Assembly: GCF_019279795.1 (NCBI RefSeq)
Contig: NC_056750.1
Span: 829,674,519-829,738,518, forward strand
Direction: 5' to 3'
Origin: Protopterus annectens
Lineage: Eukaryota; Chordata; Ceratodontiformes; Protopteridae
DNA: 64,000 bases
Both the position numbers and the translations under genes were made by a program. Positions 47,401-61,596 of this stretch are shown here, in pieces; position 1 is the first letter of the stretch; every line of letters starts with the position of its first letter. Below the pieces are notes generated by a model. That model ran no database searches. It had not been told where the DNA came from and saw nothing but the letters and a program-made list of their open reading frames with translations.

Positions 47401-50400
47401 CCTTACCTGACTCTAGTGGGACTACGATCTCCTTAGATCTGGATGCTATGTCCTTACCTGACTCTAGTGGGACTACGATCTCCTTAGATCTGGATGCTAT
47501 GTCCTTACCTGACTCTAGTGGGACTACGATCTCCTTAGATCTGGATGCTATGTCCTTACCTGACTCTAGTGGGACTACGATCTCCTTAGATCTGGATGCT
47601 ATGTCCTTACCTGACTCTAGTGGGACTACGATCTCCTTAGATCTGGATGCTATGTCCTTACCTGACTCTAGTGGGACTACGATCTCCTTAGATCTGGATG
47701 CTATGTCCTTACCTGACTCTAGTGGGACTACGATCTCCTTAGATCTGGATGCTATGTCCTTACCTGACTCTAGTGGGACTACGATCTCCTTAGATCTGGA
47801 TGCTATGTCCTTACCTGACTCTAGTGGGACTACGATCTCCTTAGATCTGGATGCTATGTCCTTACCTGACTCTAGTGGGACTACGATCTCCTTAGATCTG
47901 GATGCTATGTCCTTACCTGACTCTAGTGGGACTACGATCTCCTTAGATCTGGATGCTATGTCCTTACCTGACTCTAGTGGGACTACGATCTCCTTAGATC
48001 TGGATGCTATGTCCTTACCTGACTCTAGTGGGACTACGATCTCCTTAGATCTGGATGCTATGTCCTTACCTGACTCTAGTGGGACTACGATCTCCTTAGA
48101 TCTGGATGCTATGTCCTTACCTGACTCTAGTGGGACTACGATCTCCTTAGATCTGGATGCTATGTCCTTACCTGACTCTAGTGGGACTACGATCTCCTTA
48201 GATCTGGATGCTATGTCCTTACCTGACTCTAGTGGGACTACGATCTCCTTAGATCTGGATGCTATGTCCTTACCTGACTCTAGTGGGACTACGATCTCCT
48301 TAGATCTGGATGCTATGTCCTTACCTGACTCTAGTGGGACTACGATCTCCTTAGATCTGGATGCTATGTCCTTACCTGACTCTAGTGGGACTACGATCTC
48401 CTTAGATCTGGATGCTATGTCCTTACCTGACTCTAGTGGGACTACGATCTCCTTAGATCTGGATGCTATGTCCTTACCTGACTCTAGTGGGACTACGATC
48501 TCCTTAGATCTGGATGCTATGTCCTTACCTGACTCTAGTGGGACTACGATCTCCTTAGATCTGGATGCTATGTCCTTACCTGACTCTAGTGGGACTACGA
48601 TCTCCTTAGATCTGGATGCTATGTCCTTACCTGACTCTAGTGGGACTACGATCTCCTTAGATCTGGATGCTATGTCCTTACCTGACTCTAGTGGGACTAC
48701 GATCTCCTTAGATCTGGATGCTATGTCCTTACCTGACTCTAGTGGGACTACGATCTCCTTAGATCTGGATGCTATGTCCTTACCTGACTCTAGTGGGACT
48801 ACGATCTCCTTAGATCTGGATGCTATGTCCTTACCTGACTCTAGTGGGACTACGATCTCCTTAGATCTGGATGCTATGTCCTTACCTGACTCTAGTGGGA
48901 CTACGATCTCCTTAGATCTGGATGCTATGTCCTTACCTGACTCTAGTGGGACTACGATCTCCTTAGATCTGGATGCTATGTCCTTACCTGACTCTAGTGG
49001 GACTACGATCTCCTTAGATCTGGATGCTATGTCCTTACCTGACTCTAGTGGGACTACGATCTCCTTAGATCTGGATGCTATGTCCTTACCTGACTCTAGT
49101 GGGACTACGATCTCCTTAGATCTGGATGCTATGTCCTTACCTGACTCTAGTGGGACTACGATCTCCTTAGATCTGGATGCTATGTCCTTACCTGACTCTA
49201 GTGGGACTACGATCTCCTTAGATCTGGATGCTATGTCCTTACCTGACTCTAGTGGGACTACGATCTCCTTAGATCTGGATGCTATCTCCTTACCTGACTC
49301 TAGTGGTACCACGATCTCCTTAGATCTGGATGCTATGTCCTTACCTGACTCTAGTGGGACTACGATCTCCTTAGATCTGGATGCTATGTCCTTACCTGAC
49401 TCTAGTGGGACTACGATCTCCTTAGATCTGGATGCTATGTCCTTACCTGACTCTAGTGGGACTACGATCTCCTTAGATCTGGATGCTATGTCCTTACCTG
49501 ACTCTAGTGGGACTACGATCTCCTTAGATCTGGATGCTATGTCCTTACCTGACTCTAGTGGGACTACGATCTCCTTAGATCTGGATGCTATGTCCTTACC
49601 TGACTCTAGTGGGACTACGATCTCCTTAGATCTGGATGCTATGTCCTTACCTGACTCTAGTGGGACTACGATCTCCTTAGATCTGGATGCTATGTCCTTA
49701 CCTGACTCTAGTGGGACTACGATCTCCTTAGATCTGGATGCTATGTCCTTACCTGACTCTAGTGGGACTACGATCTCCTTAGATCTGGATGCTATGTCCT
49801 TACCTGACTCTAGTGGGACTACGATCTCCTTAGATCTGGATGCTATGTCCTTACCTGACTCTAGTGGGACTACGATCTCCTTAGATCTGGATGCTATGTC
49901 CTTACCTGACTCTAGTGGGACTGAAATCTCATTAGATCTGGATGCTATGTCCTTACCTGACTCTAGTGGGACTACGATCTCCTTAGATCTGGATGCTATG
50001 TCCTTACCTGACTCTAGTGGGACTACGATCTCCTTAGATCTGGATGCTATGTCCTTACCTGACTCTAGTGGGACTACGATCTCCTTAGATCTGGATGCTA
50101 TGTCCTTACCTGACTCTAGTGGGACTACGATCTCCTTAGATCTGGATGCTATGTCCTTACCTGACTCTAGTGGGACTACGATCTCCTTAGATCTGGATGC
50201 TATGTCCTTACCTGACTCTAGTGGGACTACGATCTCCTTAGATCTGGATGCTATGTCCTTACCTGACTCTAGTGGGACTACGATCTCCTTAGATCTGGAT
50301 GCTATGTCCTTACCTGACTCTAGTGGGACTACGATCTCCTTAGATCTGGATGCTATGTCCTTACCTGACTCTAGTGGGACTACGATCTCCTTAGATCTGG

Positions 50401-53400
50401 ATGCTATGTCCTTACCTGACTCTAGTGGGACTACGATCTCCTTAGATCTGGATGCTATGTCCTTACCTGACTCTAGTGGGACTACGATATCCTTAGATCT
50501 GGATGCTATGTCCTTACCTGACTCTAGTGGGACTACGATCTCCTTAGATCTGGATGCTATGTCCTTACCTGACTCTAGTGGGACTACGATCTCCTTAGAT
50601 CTGGATGCTATGTCCTTACCTGACTCTAGTGGGACTACGATCTCCTTAGATCTGGATGCTATGTCCTTACCTGACTCTAGTGGGACTCACGATCTCCTTA
50701 GATCTGGATGCTATGTCCTTACCTGACTCTAGTGGGACTACGATCTCCTTAGATCTGGATGCTATGTCCTTACCTGACTCTAGTGGGACTACGATCTCCT
50801 TAGATCTGGATGCTATGTCCTTACCTGACTCTAGTGGGACTACGATCTCCTTAGATCTGGATGCTATGTCCTTACCTGACTCTAGTGGGACTACGATCTC
50901 CTTAGATCTGGATGCTATGTCCTTACCTGACTCTAGTGGGACTACGATCTCCTTAGATCTGGATGCTATGTCCTTACCTGACTCTAGTGGGACTACGATC
51001 TCCTTAGATCTGGATGCTATGTCCTTACCTGACTCTAGTGGGACTACGATCTCCTTAGATCTGGATGCTATGTCCTTACCTGACTCTAGTGGGACTACGA
51101 TCTCCTTAGATCTGGATGCTATGTCCTTACCTGACTCTAGTGGGACTACGATCTCCTTAGATCTGGATGCTATGTCCTTACCTGACTCTAGTGGGACTAC
51201 GATCTCCTTAGATCTGGATGCTATGTCCTTACCTGACTCTAGTGGGACTACGATCTCCTTAGATCTGGATGCTATGTCCTTACCTGACTCTAGTGGGACT
51301 ACGATCTCCTTAGATCTGGATGCTATGTCCTTACCTGACTCTAGTGGGACTACGATCTCCTTAGATCTGGATGCTATGTCCTTACCTGACTCTAGTGGGA
51401 CTACGATCTCCTTAGATCTGGATGCTATGTCCTTACCTGACTCTAGTGGGACTACGATCTCCTTAGATCTGGATGCTATGTCCTTACCTGACTCTAGTGG
51501 GACTACGATCTCCTTAGATCTGGATGCTATGTCCTTACCTGACTCTAGTGGGACTACGATCTCCTTAGATCTGGATGCTATGTCCTTACCTGACTCTAGT
51601 GGGACTACGATCTCCTTAGATCTGGATGCTATGTCCTTACCTGACTCTAGTGGGACTACGATCTCCTTAGATCTGGATGCTATGTCCTTACCTGACTCTA
51701 GTGGGACTACGATCTCCTTAGATCTGGATGCTATGTCCTTACCTGACTCTAGTGGGACTACGATCTCCTTAGATCTGGATGCTATGTCCTTACCTGACTC
51801 TAGTGGGACTACGATCTCCTTAGATCTGGATGCTATGTCCTTACCTGACTCTAGTGGGACTACGATCTCCTTAGATCTGGATGCTATGTCCTTACCTGAC
51901 TCTAGTGGGACTACGATCTCCTTAGATCTGGATGCTATGTCCTTACCTGACTCTAGTGGGACTACGATCTCCTTAGATCTGGATGCTATGTCCTTACCTG
52001 ACTCTAGTGGGACTACGATCTCCTTAGATCTGGATGCTATGTCCTTACCTGACTCTAGTGGGACTACGATCTCCTTAGATCTGGATGCTATGTCCTTACC
52101 TGACTCTAGTGGGACTACGATCTCCTTAGATCTGGATGCTATGTCCTTACCTGACTCTAGTGGGACTACGATCTCCTTAGATCTGGATGCTATGTCCTTA
52201 CCTGACTCTAGTGGGACTACGATCTCCTTAGATCTGGATGCTATGTCCTTACCTGACTCTAGTGGGACTACGATCTCCTTAGATCTGGATGCTATGTCCT
52301 TACCTGACTCTAGTGGGACTACGATCTCCTTAGATCTGGATGCTATGTCCTTACCTGACTCTAGTGGGACTACGATCTCCTTAGATCTGGATGCTATGTC
52401 CTTACCTGACTCTAGTGGGACTACGATCTCCTTAGATCTGGATGCTATGTCCTTACCTGACTCTAGTGGGACTACGATCTCCTTAGATCTGGATGCTATG
52501 TCCTTACCTGACTCTAGTGGGACTACGATCTCCTTAGATCTGGATGCTATGTCCTTACCTGACTCTAGTGGGACTACGATCTCCTTAGATCTGGATGCTA
52601 TGTCCTTACCTGACTCTAGTGGGACTACGATCTCCTTAGATCTGGATGCTATGTCCTTACCTGACTCTAGTGGGACTACGATCTCCTTAGATCTGGATGC
52701 TATGTCCTTACCTGACTCTAGTGGGACTACGATCTCCTTAGATCTGGATGCTATGTCCTTACCTGACTCTAGTGGGACTACGATCTCCTTAGATCTGGAT
52801 GCTATGTCCTTACCTGACTCTAGTGGGACTACGATCTCCTTAGATCTGGATGCTATGTCCTTACCTGACTCTAGTGGGACTACGATCTCCTTAGATCTGG
52901 ATGCTATGTCCTTACCTGACTCTAGTGGGACTACGATCTCCTTAGATCTGGATGCTATGTCCTTACCTGACTCTAGTGGGACTACGATCTCCTTAGATCT
53001 GGATGCTATGTCCTTACCTGACTCTAGTGGGACTACGATCTCCTTAGATCTGGATGCTATGTCCTTACCTGACTCTAGTGGGACTACGATCTCCTTAGAT
53101 CTGGATGCTATGTCCTTACCTGACTCTAGTGGGACTACGATCTCCTTAGATCTGGATGCTATGTCCTTACCTGACTCTAGTGGGACTACGATCTCCTTAG
53201 ATCTGGATGCTATGTCCTTACCTGACTCTAGTGGGACTACGATCTCCTTAGATCTGGATGCTATGTCCTTACCTGACTCTAGTGGGACTACGATCTCCTT
53301 AGATCTGGATGCTATGTCCTTACCTGACTCTAGTGGGACTACGATCTCCTTAGATCTGGATGCTATGTCCTTACCTGACTCTAGTGGGACTACGATCTCC

Positions 53401-55365
53401 TTAGATCTGGATGCTATGTCCTTACCTGACTCTAGTGGGACTACGATCTCCTTAGATCTGGATGCTATGTCCTTACCTGACTCTAGTGGGACTACGATCT
53501 CCTTAGATCTGGATGCTATGTCCTTACCTGACTCTAGTGGGACTACGATCTCCTTAGATCTGGATGCTATGTCCTTACCTGACTCTAGTGGGACTACGAT
53601 CTCCTTAGATCTGGATGCTATGTCCTTACCTGACTCTAGTGGGACTACGATCTCCTTAGATCTGGATGCTATGTCCTTACCTGACTCTAGTGGGACTACG
53701 ATCTCCTTAGATCTGGATGCTATGTCCTTACCTGACTCTAGTGGGACTACGATCTCCTTAGATCTGGATGCTATGTCCTTACCTGACTCTAGTGGGACTA
53801 CGATCTCCTTAGATCTGGATGCCATGTCCTTACCTGACTCTAGTGGGACTACGATCTCCTTAGATCTGGATGCTATGTCCTTACCTGACTCTAGTGGGAC
53901 TACGATCTCCTTAGATCTGGATGCCATGTCCTTACCTGACTCTAGTGGGACTACGATCTCCTTAGATCTGGATGCTATGTCCTTACCTGACTCTAGTGGG
54001 ACTACGATCTCCTTAGATCTGGATGCTATGTCCTTACCTGACTCTAGTGGGACTACGATCTCCTTAGATCTGGATGCTATGTCCTTACCTGACTCTAGTG
54101 GGACTACGATCTCCTTAGATCTGGATGCTATGTCCTTACCTGACTCTAGTGGGACTACGATCTCCTTAGATCTGGATGCTATGTCCTTACCTGACTCTAG
54201 TGGGACTACGATCTCCTTAGATCTGGATGCTATGTCCTTACCTGACTCTAGTGGGACTACGATCTCCTTAGATCTGGATGCTATGTCCTTACCTGACTCT
54301 AGTGGGACTACGATCTCCTTAGATCTGGATGCTATGTCCTTACCTGACTCTAGTGGGACTACGATCTCCTTAGATCTGGATGCTATGTCCTTACCTGACT
54401 CTAGTGGGACTACGATCTCCTTAGATCTGGATGCTATGTCCTTACCTGACTCTAGTGGGACTACGATCTCCTTAGATCTGGATGCTATGTCCTTACCTGA
54501 CTCTAGTGGGACTACGATCTCCTTAGATCTGGATGCTATGTCCTTACCTGACTCTAGTGGGACTACGATCTCCTTAGATCTGGATGCTATGTCCTTACCT
54601 GACTCTAGTGGGACTACGATCTCCTTAGATCTGGATGCTATGTCCTTACCTGACTCTAGTGGGACTACGATCTCCTTAGATCTGGATGCTATGTCCTTAC
54701 CTGACTCTAGTGGGACTACGATCTCCTTAGATCTGGATGCTATGTCCTTACCTGACTCTAGTGGGACTACGATCTCCTTAGATCTGGATGCTATGTCCTT
54801 ACCTGACTCTAGTGGGACTACGATCTCCTTAGATCTGGATGCTATGTCCTTACCTGACTCTAGTGGGACTACGATCTCCTTAGATCTGGATGCTATGTCC
54901 TTACCTGACTCTAGTGGGACTACAATCTCCTTAGATCTGGATGCTATGTCCTTACCTGACTCTAGTGGGACTACGATCTCCTTAGATCTGGATGCTATGT
55001 CCTTACCTGACTCTAGTGGGACTACGATCTCCTTAGATCTGGATGCTATGTCCTTACCTGACTCTAGTGGGACTACGATCTCCTTAGATCTGGATGCTAT
55101 GTCCTTACCTGACTCTAGTGGGACTACGATCTCCTTAGATCTGGATGCTATGTCCTTACCTGACTCTAGTGGGACTACGATCTCCTTAGATCTGGATGCT
55201 ATGTCCTTACCTGACTCTAGTGGGACTACGATCTCCTTAGATCTGGATGCTATGTCCTTACATGACTCTAGTGGGACTACGATCTCCTTAGATCTGGATG
55301 CTATGTCCTTACCTGACTCTAGTGGGACTACGATCTCCTTAGATCTGGATGCCATGTCCTTACCT
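41493..55365. repeat. Satellite array: 272 units of 51 bp
   Basis: Each unit begins GACTCTAGTGGGACTACGAT, contains a BglII site (AGATCT) and ends ATGTCCTTACCT. The span of 13,873 bp equals 272 x 51 plus one inserted C at 50688. I noticed about 27 substitutions in the whole array, roughly 0.2%. Five lie in the first 170 bp, at 41510, 41533, 41592, 41611 and 41662. Because 51 is divisible by three, and one unit lacks stops in one plus and one minus frame, very long open frames arise (LPDSSGTTISLDLDAMS on plus, KDIASRSKEIVVPLESG on minus). These are not evidence of protein coding: both strands are open equally, the frameshift at 50688 is tolerated, and no start context, signal peptide or non-repeat domain is present. 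Confidence 0.98.
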
Positions 55366-55805
55366 TGAAGTTGTGTCGTGTAGAAAACACACACATTCCT
55401 TGTGATTCTCATTGCTGGTTTAAGGTTTTAATAATTGCTTACATTAGTTAAAACCTTACTCTAGATTTGTTTTCATACACAAATTTTCTTATTTAAGTTT
55501 GTTACAAAAATATATAAATAAGTAAATAAATAAACAAAAGCAGAACTATCTTCCAGCTGACGACCCAAGTACATTTTGGTGTGTTTTAATGAAAGACAAG
55601 TGTAAGCGTGCTCCTGCTTTCAAATATATCCTGTGAAAACAGTTATATTTTACTTTAGCTTACCACCCATTTTCTACAGCTGTACTAAATTCATTTTTGC
55701 ATGCAGCTGTCAAGAATGTGGCTTACCATATCACATTCAAGCCTGCGGGGGATCAGATGAAGTACAGGTGAGCATGGTCACACAGGAAAAATCCAACCAT
55801 GAAAT
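55366..55805. other. Right flank of the satellite, no gene recognised
   Basis: Unique sequence starting TGAAGTTGTGTCGTG directly after the last unit. Confidence 0.5.
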
Positions 55806-58800
55806 GTGCAAATTCAATAAAGCTTACACAGTCATCTTTATCCATGTGCATGTCATGGTGAGATGCAAACATGGGTGCAGCAAGTTTTAGAGTCTGTAAA
55901 CTCTGTGTAGCAATGTGCAATCATGTGCATTCATGCGCAATACCAGAAACTTCAGTGGAATTCAAATTTCAGCATTAGTAGCTGAAATGTATGCTAACAA
56001 AGTGAAACTATAAGGTGGAGTGAATCAACAACTTAAACACAACCGTGTAGACTCTGTGTCTGTGTTGGTAGTGTATGTAGAAATTTTCCATGTACAGGAG
56101 TCTACATGGAGCAAGGGCATGTAAAAGTCCAGAAATATGGACAGAATGCCCATGAAAAGGTAACACTACACATATAAACGGCTATGTATACACTGTGTAT
56201 GTTGGAAAGCATCAGAAGGGTATGTCAGATTGGTATACATTTAAAATATTTTTTACCACATGTTTGCACAGTGTGCTGCTTGCTGCAAAATGTTTTAACT
56301 ATGAATAATATAAACATCATTGAAAAGAGGGGTATAAAAGTGTCACAATAGGTAGAGTAATACCCTGCCTTGTGTCTTAAAATCATGCTCCCTTGCTGTT
56401 GCCCAGCTTACACATCTAATAACCATGTAAATTCCTGGCTGTCAGCACAGTTATTATGCAAATGAATGCAAAAATCAATGGATTTGGTGCATTACCAAAA
56501 GCAATAACTGAGTAGGGATGTTCCCTTTGTGTAAGCGCCTACACAGTGTTTATGTTTGCCATAGATGTTGATACCATCAGGGGTTGTGTCAGCTAACGTT
56601 GTTGTTTTTTTGAGGTGTATTGCATGTGTTTGTGCAGTGCGCTGCTTGGCACAAACAGTTTTGGAAATGCATACCTTGTTTGTGTGACCAGACCACCTAC
56701 GTATCAGACATGAGCTAGACATTCCAAAACAGAAACCAAATGTGTTCTATCAATAGTGCTGAGCACTGATTGGCATCATGCAAACCAGGGCTGCACTCTG
56801 CTAATATCCTCAAGTTATGAGACTTTGCATAACTACTCTTGTGGCAATAGGTGTTAGGTATTGGTGTCCAGTACAAGGTTTGGCAACTCTACTCATAATT
56901 TTGTGACATTGCAGCTTATAGAAATGAAGTGTAATTAGCAGTAATTAGCATTTTCTGTACATTTCATGACAACAGGGCTGAAAATATGAAACTTTTACAT
57001 GCCTTACCTTAGTTATGCACAGCTGCACTCTGCTGCATGCCAGTGTGCACAGCACACTACTGCACACTGAAGCAGGACCTTTAAATCATGTTAATTATAT
57101 CCTATACAGGTACATTCCATCTTAATTTGCCAATCCCACATGGTGGACTCCTCAAGAAATGCATAAAGTATGCATACAGCCTACATTATGATTTTCGCTC
57201 GATACTTCAAGATTATTGGAGTAGAATTGGAGTAGAGACTTACAAATGTATGTGCTAGATGCTGAAGTCAGTGCTGCTGGTGCTGCTGACAGCAGGCCTA
57301 GGCCAAGAAGGAGAAGAGTGTTCAGGTCCAGGGTAACCTTCCAGGAGCTACATGAGCTGGAGATTGTAGAGCGCTACAGGGTGGACAGGAACTTATTACA
57401 AGATCGCTGTGTGCTCTGCCATCCTACTCAGAGTGAGAGTTAACTGAGGGGATCCCATCCCAATGGAAACTAAGGTATTTATAGCCCTTAAGCTATTAGC
57501 TACAGGTACTTTTCAAAGACCAACTGTGGACATGATGAGGGTGTCACATGCATCAACATCCAGGATACTCCAACAATTACTGGATGCTATGCTCCTACAT
57601 GCCACTGAGCACATATTTCTGCTTTCCCTTGAGGAGATGGCCAGAAATATGCAACCATTCTACAATGTAGCACACTACCCTGATACTGGTTGCATAGATT
57701 GTACTCATTTACACATCAAGGCACCACCTGGTGTGCACGGTGGAATCTACATTAACTGCAACTGATACCACTCCATCAACTGCCAAGTTGTGTGCAATGC
57801 CCAGGGGATTATCTTGAATGTGTGTGCTGACAACCTTGGCAGATATCCTGACTCCAATATCTGTTACACATCACAGCTGTACCAGATGTTTGCTATGGGG
57901 ACATTTCACTGGGCCATTGCACACCCACCCATGTAAAAATACCATAATGAAGCACACATACACAAACTAGGAACATCATAGAGCATGTGTTTGGGCTTCT
58001 GAAGTCATGGTTCCAGTGCCTAGATATATCTGGTGGAGCCTTGCAGTATACTAAATGCACATACACACAAATATATACAGTATGTGCTATGCTCCACAAT
58101 CTGATACTGTGGAAACAGCTGCAGTAGGATCAGCAAGGGGAAAGAACCCACATCTCCTACCAATGCCTAGGTCAACACAGTCACAGGAAACCTCAGAGGA
58201 GGAACCCCCAGCTGCTGTTCCTGTAGGCAGATGTAGGCATGCTCAGTATGCCCTTGCTTTGGATAGGAGACAACAAGACCTAGGGACTAATAACTTTCTC
58301 CTGCTTACATGCATACATTAAAATGATGCCAGTCAACTCACATGACCCCATACCAATCCATGTATTGGCTGTGCACTGCTTGCATCAGACAGAGTCAGCA
58401 CAGATGTACAGTTGTGTCAACCACTGCATTTGGAAGTTAGGTCCTTAACCTAGTAGTCTTGTAGAGTATTATGGCATATCTTTTGTATCTCTGAACTTAA
58501 ATGCAGTATGCAAATAAATAGTCATGTATTTGTACAGAAAATTAAGTAACATGTGACTACTGACACTATTTTACTAACATGTGTCCATTTGTAATTGATA
58601 GGCTTCATGCATTAAACATTCATTCAGTCCTACTGCATTTTACTGGTACATCATTCAAGACAGAAGTTAGAAAGTGATGCTACACATTGCAGTGTCTGAC
58701 TTCAGACATATTTTTATCCTAACAGCAGATGTGGTTTGTTCCCCCTCACCCAAAACAAGGGTGTCCCCTTGTAACTTCCATAACAGTAACTCATCTATGC

Positions 58801-59340
58801 TACCCCCAAACACACAGTAAATGGGTGTTTGTCACAATTATTATCCCCCATACTGCCAGGAGAATACTGTATATTTGATACTACAATGTATGTGTTTGGT
58901 AACTCATGTATAACAGTGTACGTTGTTATGCAGGTGGATGTGTGATGAATGATCCATGTTCTGACAAGCTGCTTCTGTGGCCAAAAAGTCTAAGGTAACC
59001 ATCCTATCTGATGAAGCTGTAGTGCTGTTGAGGGTGTGAATCCTGATATAAGTAGAGATTTGGATGTGTACTAGCAATAGGTTGTGTTTTACAGATTGTG
59101 ACTCTGTGTCCCATACTTTTCCAACTTTGTCTTGTCTTAATTCCACATTTGTGTGATGTGTTACATGTTTAATACCTTTTTAATAAGGCTTAGCTGGTTT
59201 GAGTGGAGCACAGCAGTGCAGAAATAGTGAAAGAGGAAAAAGGATTTATGTCTGACCGCCAGCCACGGACACCGGATATATTCAATTATTGCTGTTAGTA
59301 ATCAGGAAATCCCAGCCTGGAGTAGAGACAGGAGTGGGCT
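55806..59340 (+). mobile_element. PIF/Harbinger DNA transposon, copy 2
   Basis: Contains a second transposase copy (57246-58110) and the same flanking blocks as copy 1 (for example CCATGTACAGGAGT and AAAAGTCCAGAAATATGGAC near 56085-56145). The left edge includes ATTCAATAAAGCTTACAC (55812-55829), which is shared with the MITE terminus at 1813-1830. The right edge is approximate, set by similarity to copy 1 near 59340. Confidence 0.65.
57246..58110 (+). pseudogene. PIF/Harbinger transposase, copy 2, deleted
   Basis: It starts with RPRPRRRRVFRSRVTFQELH, close to copy 1. A stop follows near 57440, then METKVFIALKLLATGTFQRP, SHASTSRILQQLLDAML, and the first Asp in GCIDCTHLHIKAP (57697-57699). A stop interrupts INCN-YHSIN at about 57762. 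The site where copy 1 has its MITE is empty here (CCATCAACTGCCAAG), which confirms that insertion. The segment with the second Asp (LLGDAGY in copy 1) is deleted near 57910. The Glu in IIEHVFGLLK remains in another frame. It is therefore catalytically dead. Confidence 0.88.
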
Positions 59341-60259
59341 GTAGTAGTAGGTATACATTACATAATAGTAAAACTCAGATGTGAGCAATTCACATTTTGA
59401 AATTCAGCATTGTAAGCTTTCATTATAAGACTCAGTCAAATGAGTTTTCAGTATTTTGAAAATTAGGTATTGTGGTCTCAGTTAAATAAAACTCAGTATT
59501 TTGAGTTTTCAATCATGTGAAGTAGATCTATATATACAGAGCAGGAAATCAGGACAAAGGAAAAATAATGGGGTGACAAAGGCCCAAAATAGGGATACTT
59601 TTTAAATATTGCACTTACAAATGTAGAAAGATGATAGATTAACAGGTGTTGCATTACCATGAACTTTCTGAAGGATATGATGTGAAATTCATATGCCTGT
59701 CATTATTTACTGACCTAATTTCTTAATGACTTGCCATAGATTTTCTAGAAATCCACAATATTGTGTGAAACAGACTAAAAATATAAGTCAGACATCTGGA
59801 CATTATGCAAATATCTGGACAGTTGAGAGGTACAATGTCCTACCATTCACAGATACCACGTTTCCTCTAAGACTATATGTGGAAACATTACAAACTGAGG
59901 GCACAATATAAGTATATGTACATATATTGACAAGCCATCCCTTTTTTCCCCAACAACAATGGCACCGACAAGCAAAACAACCCTGAGTCACTTTGAGTTT
60001 TACACACATATATCAACCACTATACAAGTTGTAATATATGATGTTGTGTTCTTCCTCATGGACAGGGCTAATTAATGGTGCTTTTGAGACTTAACCATCC
60101 AAACACAAACAGACAAATGGATGCAATAAGGGTATTTTTGTTACACAACTAAGCTACTAGACAGTATTTCTCTGCTAGGCTACTAGCCTCAAATGATACT
60201 ATGAAGCAATATGACTATGCAGGCATCCCAAGCTGTTATTAAACACATGGCTTAGTTAT
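59341..60259. other. No gene recognised
   Basis: AT-rich sequence. It contains several ACTCAGTATTTTGAG-like words that form short local repeats (59400-59520). Confidence 0.45.
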
Positions 60260-60383
60260 GTCATCTAGTATAAGATCACCTGTAGTCTAACATAAACCAG
60301 ACTTGTACTGTGGTACATATGGTAAGTACTCAGATCTGTAGCCCATAAACTTCGAAGAGTAGGGGTTCTAATCTCAATTCAGT

Positions 60384-60436
<53 letters not shown>

Positions 60437-60701
60437 AAGAGTGTGAGTGTGAGTGTGAACAAAAGTAAAAGTGTGTATTCCAATCTGACTTCACAAATGG
60501 CATGGTTTTCCTTTGTTTTGGTGCTTGCACAAACACCCAGTTGAGGCAGGAATCCAAACTCATGTCCCTCATGTGGCTTGCTGATTTCATCTGCCATAAG
60601 AGCACTTACAGTACTGTCAAAATCAGCCTTGTGTTGTGGCACGTGCATTAAGTATTTTGATCTGTAGCATGTAAACCTGGATAGATAGGGGTACTATAGT
60701 C

Positions 60702-60788
<87 letters not shown>

Positions 60789-61330
60789 GTGGAAGTGTGT
60801 ATCCCACACTGAGTTCTCAAATGGCATGGTTTTGCAATGTTTTGGTGCTTGCACAAGCACCCAGTCAAGATAGGTCTCCAAACTCTTGTCCCCCATGTGG
60901 CCTGCTGATGTCATCTACCATAAGATCACCTGCAGTCATGGTAAAATTAGACTTGTGCTGTGGTGTGTGTGTGTTAAGCACTTTCATCTGTAGTCTGTAA
61001 ACCTAGATAGATAGGGATTATATCCTTACTGCAGGCATCATGTATGTTCAAAAACACAAGTGGAAGCATGCATCCCACACTCATTTCTCAAATGGCATGA
61101 TTTTTGCATTATTTTAGTGCTGACACAAACACCCAATCAAGGCAGGCATCCAAACTCTTGTCCCCAATGTGACCTTCTAATGTCATCTACCATAAGATCA
61201 CCAGCAGTTCTGTTAGACTCAGAATTGTGCTGTGGCATGTGCATTAAGTACTCTGATTTGTAGTTCATAAACATAGATAGGTAGGGGCTCTATTCTTTCT
61301 GCAATCAAGTGTGTTTATTTGTGCATGAGC
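60260..61330. repeat. Tandem ~300-bp repeats with (TG)n inserts, cluster B
   Basis: Four units each contain AAATGGCATG(G/A)TTTT, GTGCTTGCACAAACACCCA, CATCTACCATAAGATCACC and a GTAG..TAAAC.TAGATAG.TAGGG block. TG runs interrupt the same position in two units (60386-60435 and 60705-60782). The last unit forms the left part of the 1.66-kb duplication that begins at 61134. Related to cluster A at 11440-12310. Confidence 0.85.
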
Positions 61331-61596
61331 TGTTGGTGGATGTTACAGAGCATTTTACCACAGCCTAAGGGACACTGTCATTTTTTGCTCAGCAGACACT
61401 GCTGATGTCATCATTAGCTATATTAGATTATTGGATACGTGTATGTCACAACTAGGCCATGGTCACACACTGGCCTGACAGACAGGTAGATGTCACCATC
61501 TTATATAACACAGACAACAGTGACATTACTGCTATTGCATGAACAAACATCATGACATCTATTTTCAATTGTGATGGACAGGTTGACACATTAGAT

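Noticed and set aside
41364..50726. A 3120-residue open frame over the satellite, and the similar long frames on both strands to 55412
   Set aside because: They follow from a 51-bp unit without stops in one plus and one minus frame. Both strands are equally open, a frameshift at 50688 is tolerated, and there is no non-repeat domain.
41493..55365. CRISPR-like array
   Set aside because: Units are contiguous and identical with no variable spacers, and the context is a vertebrate genome.
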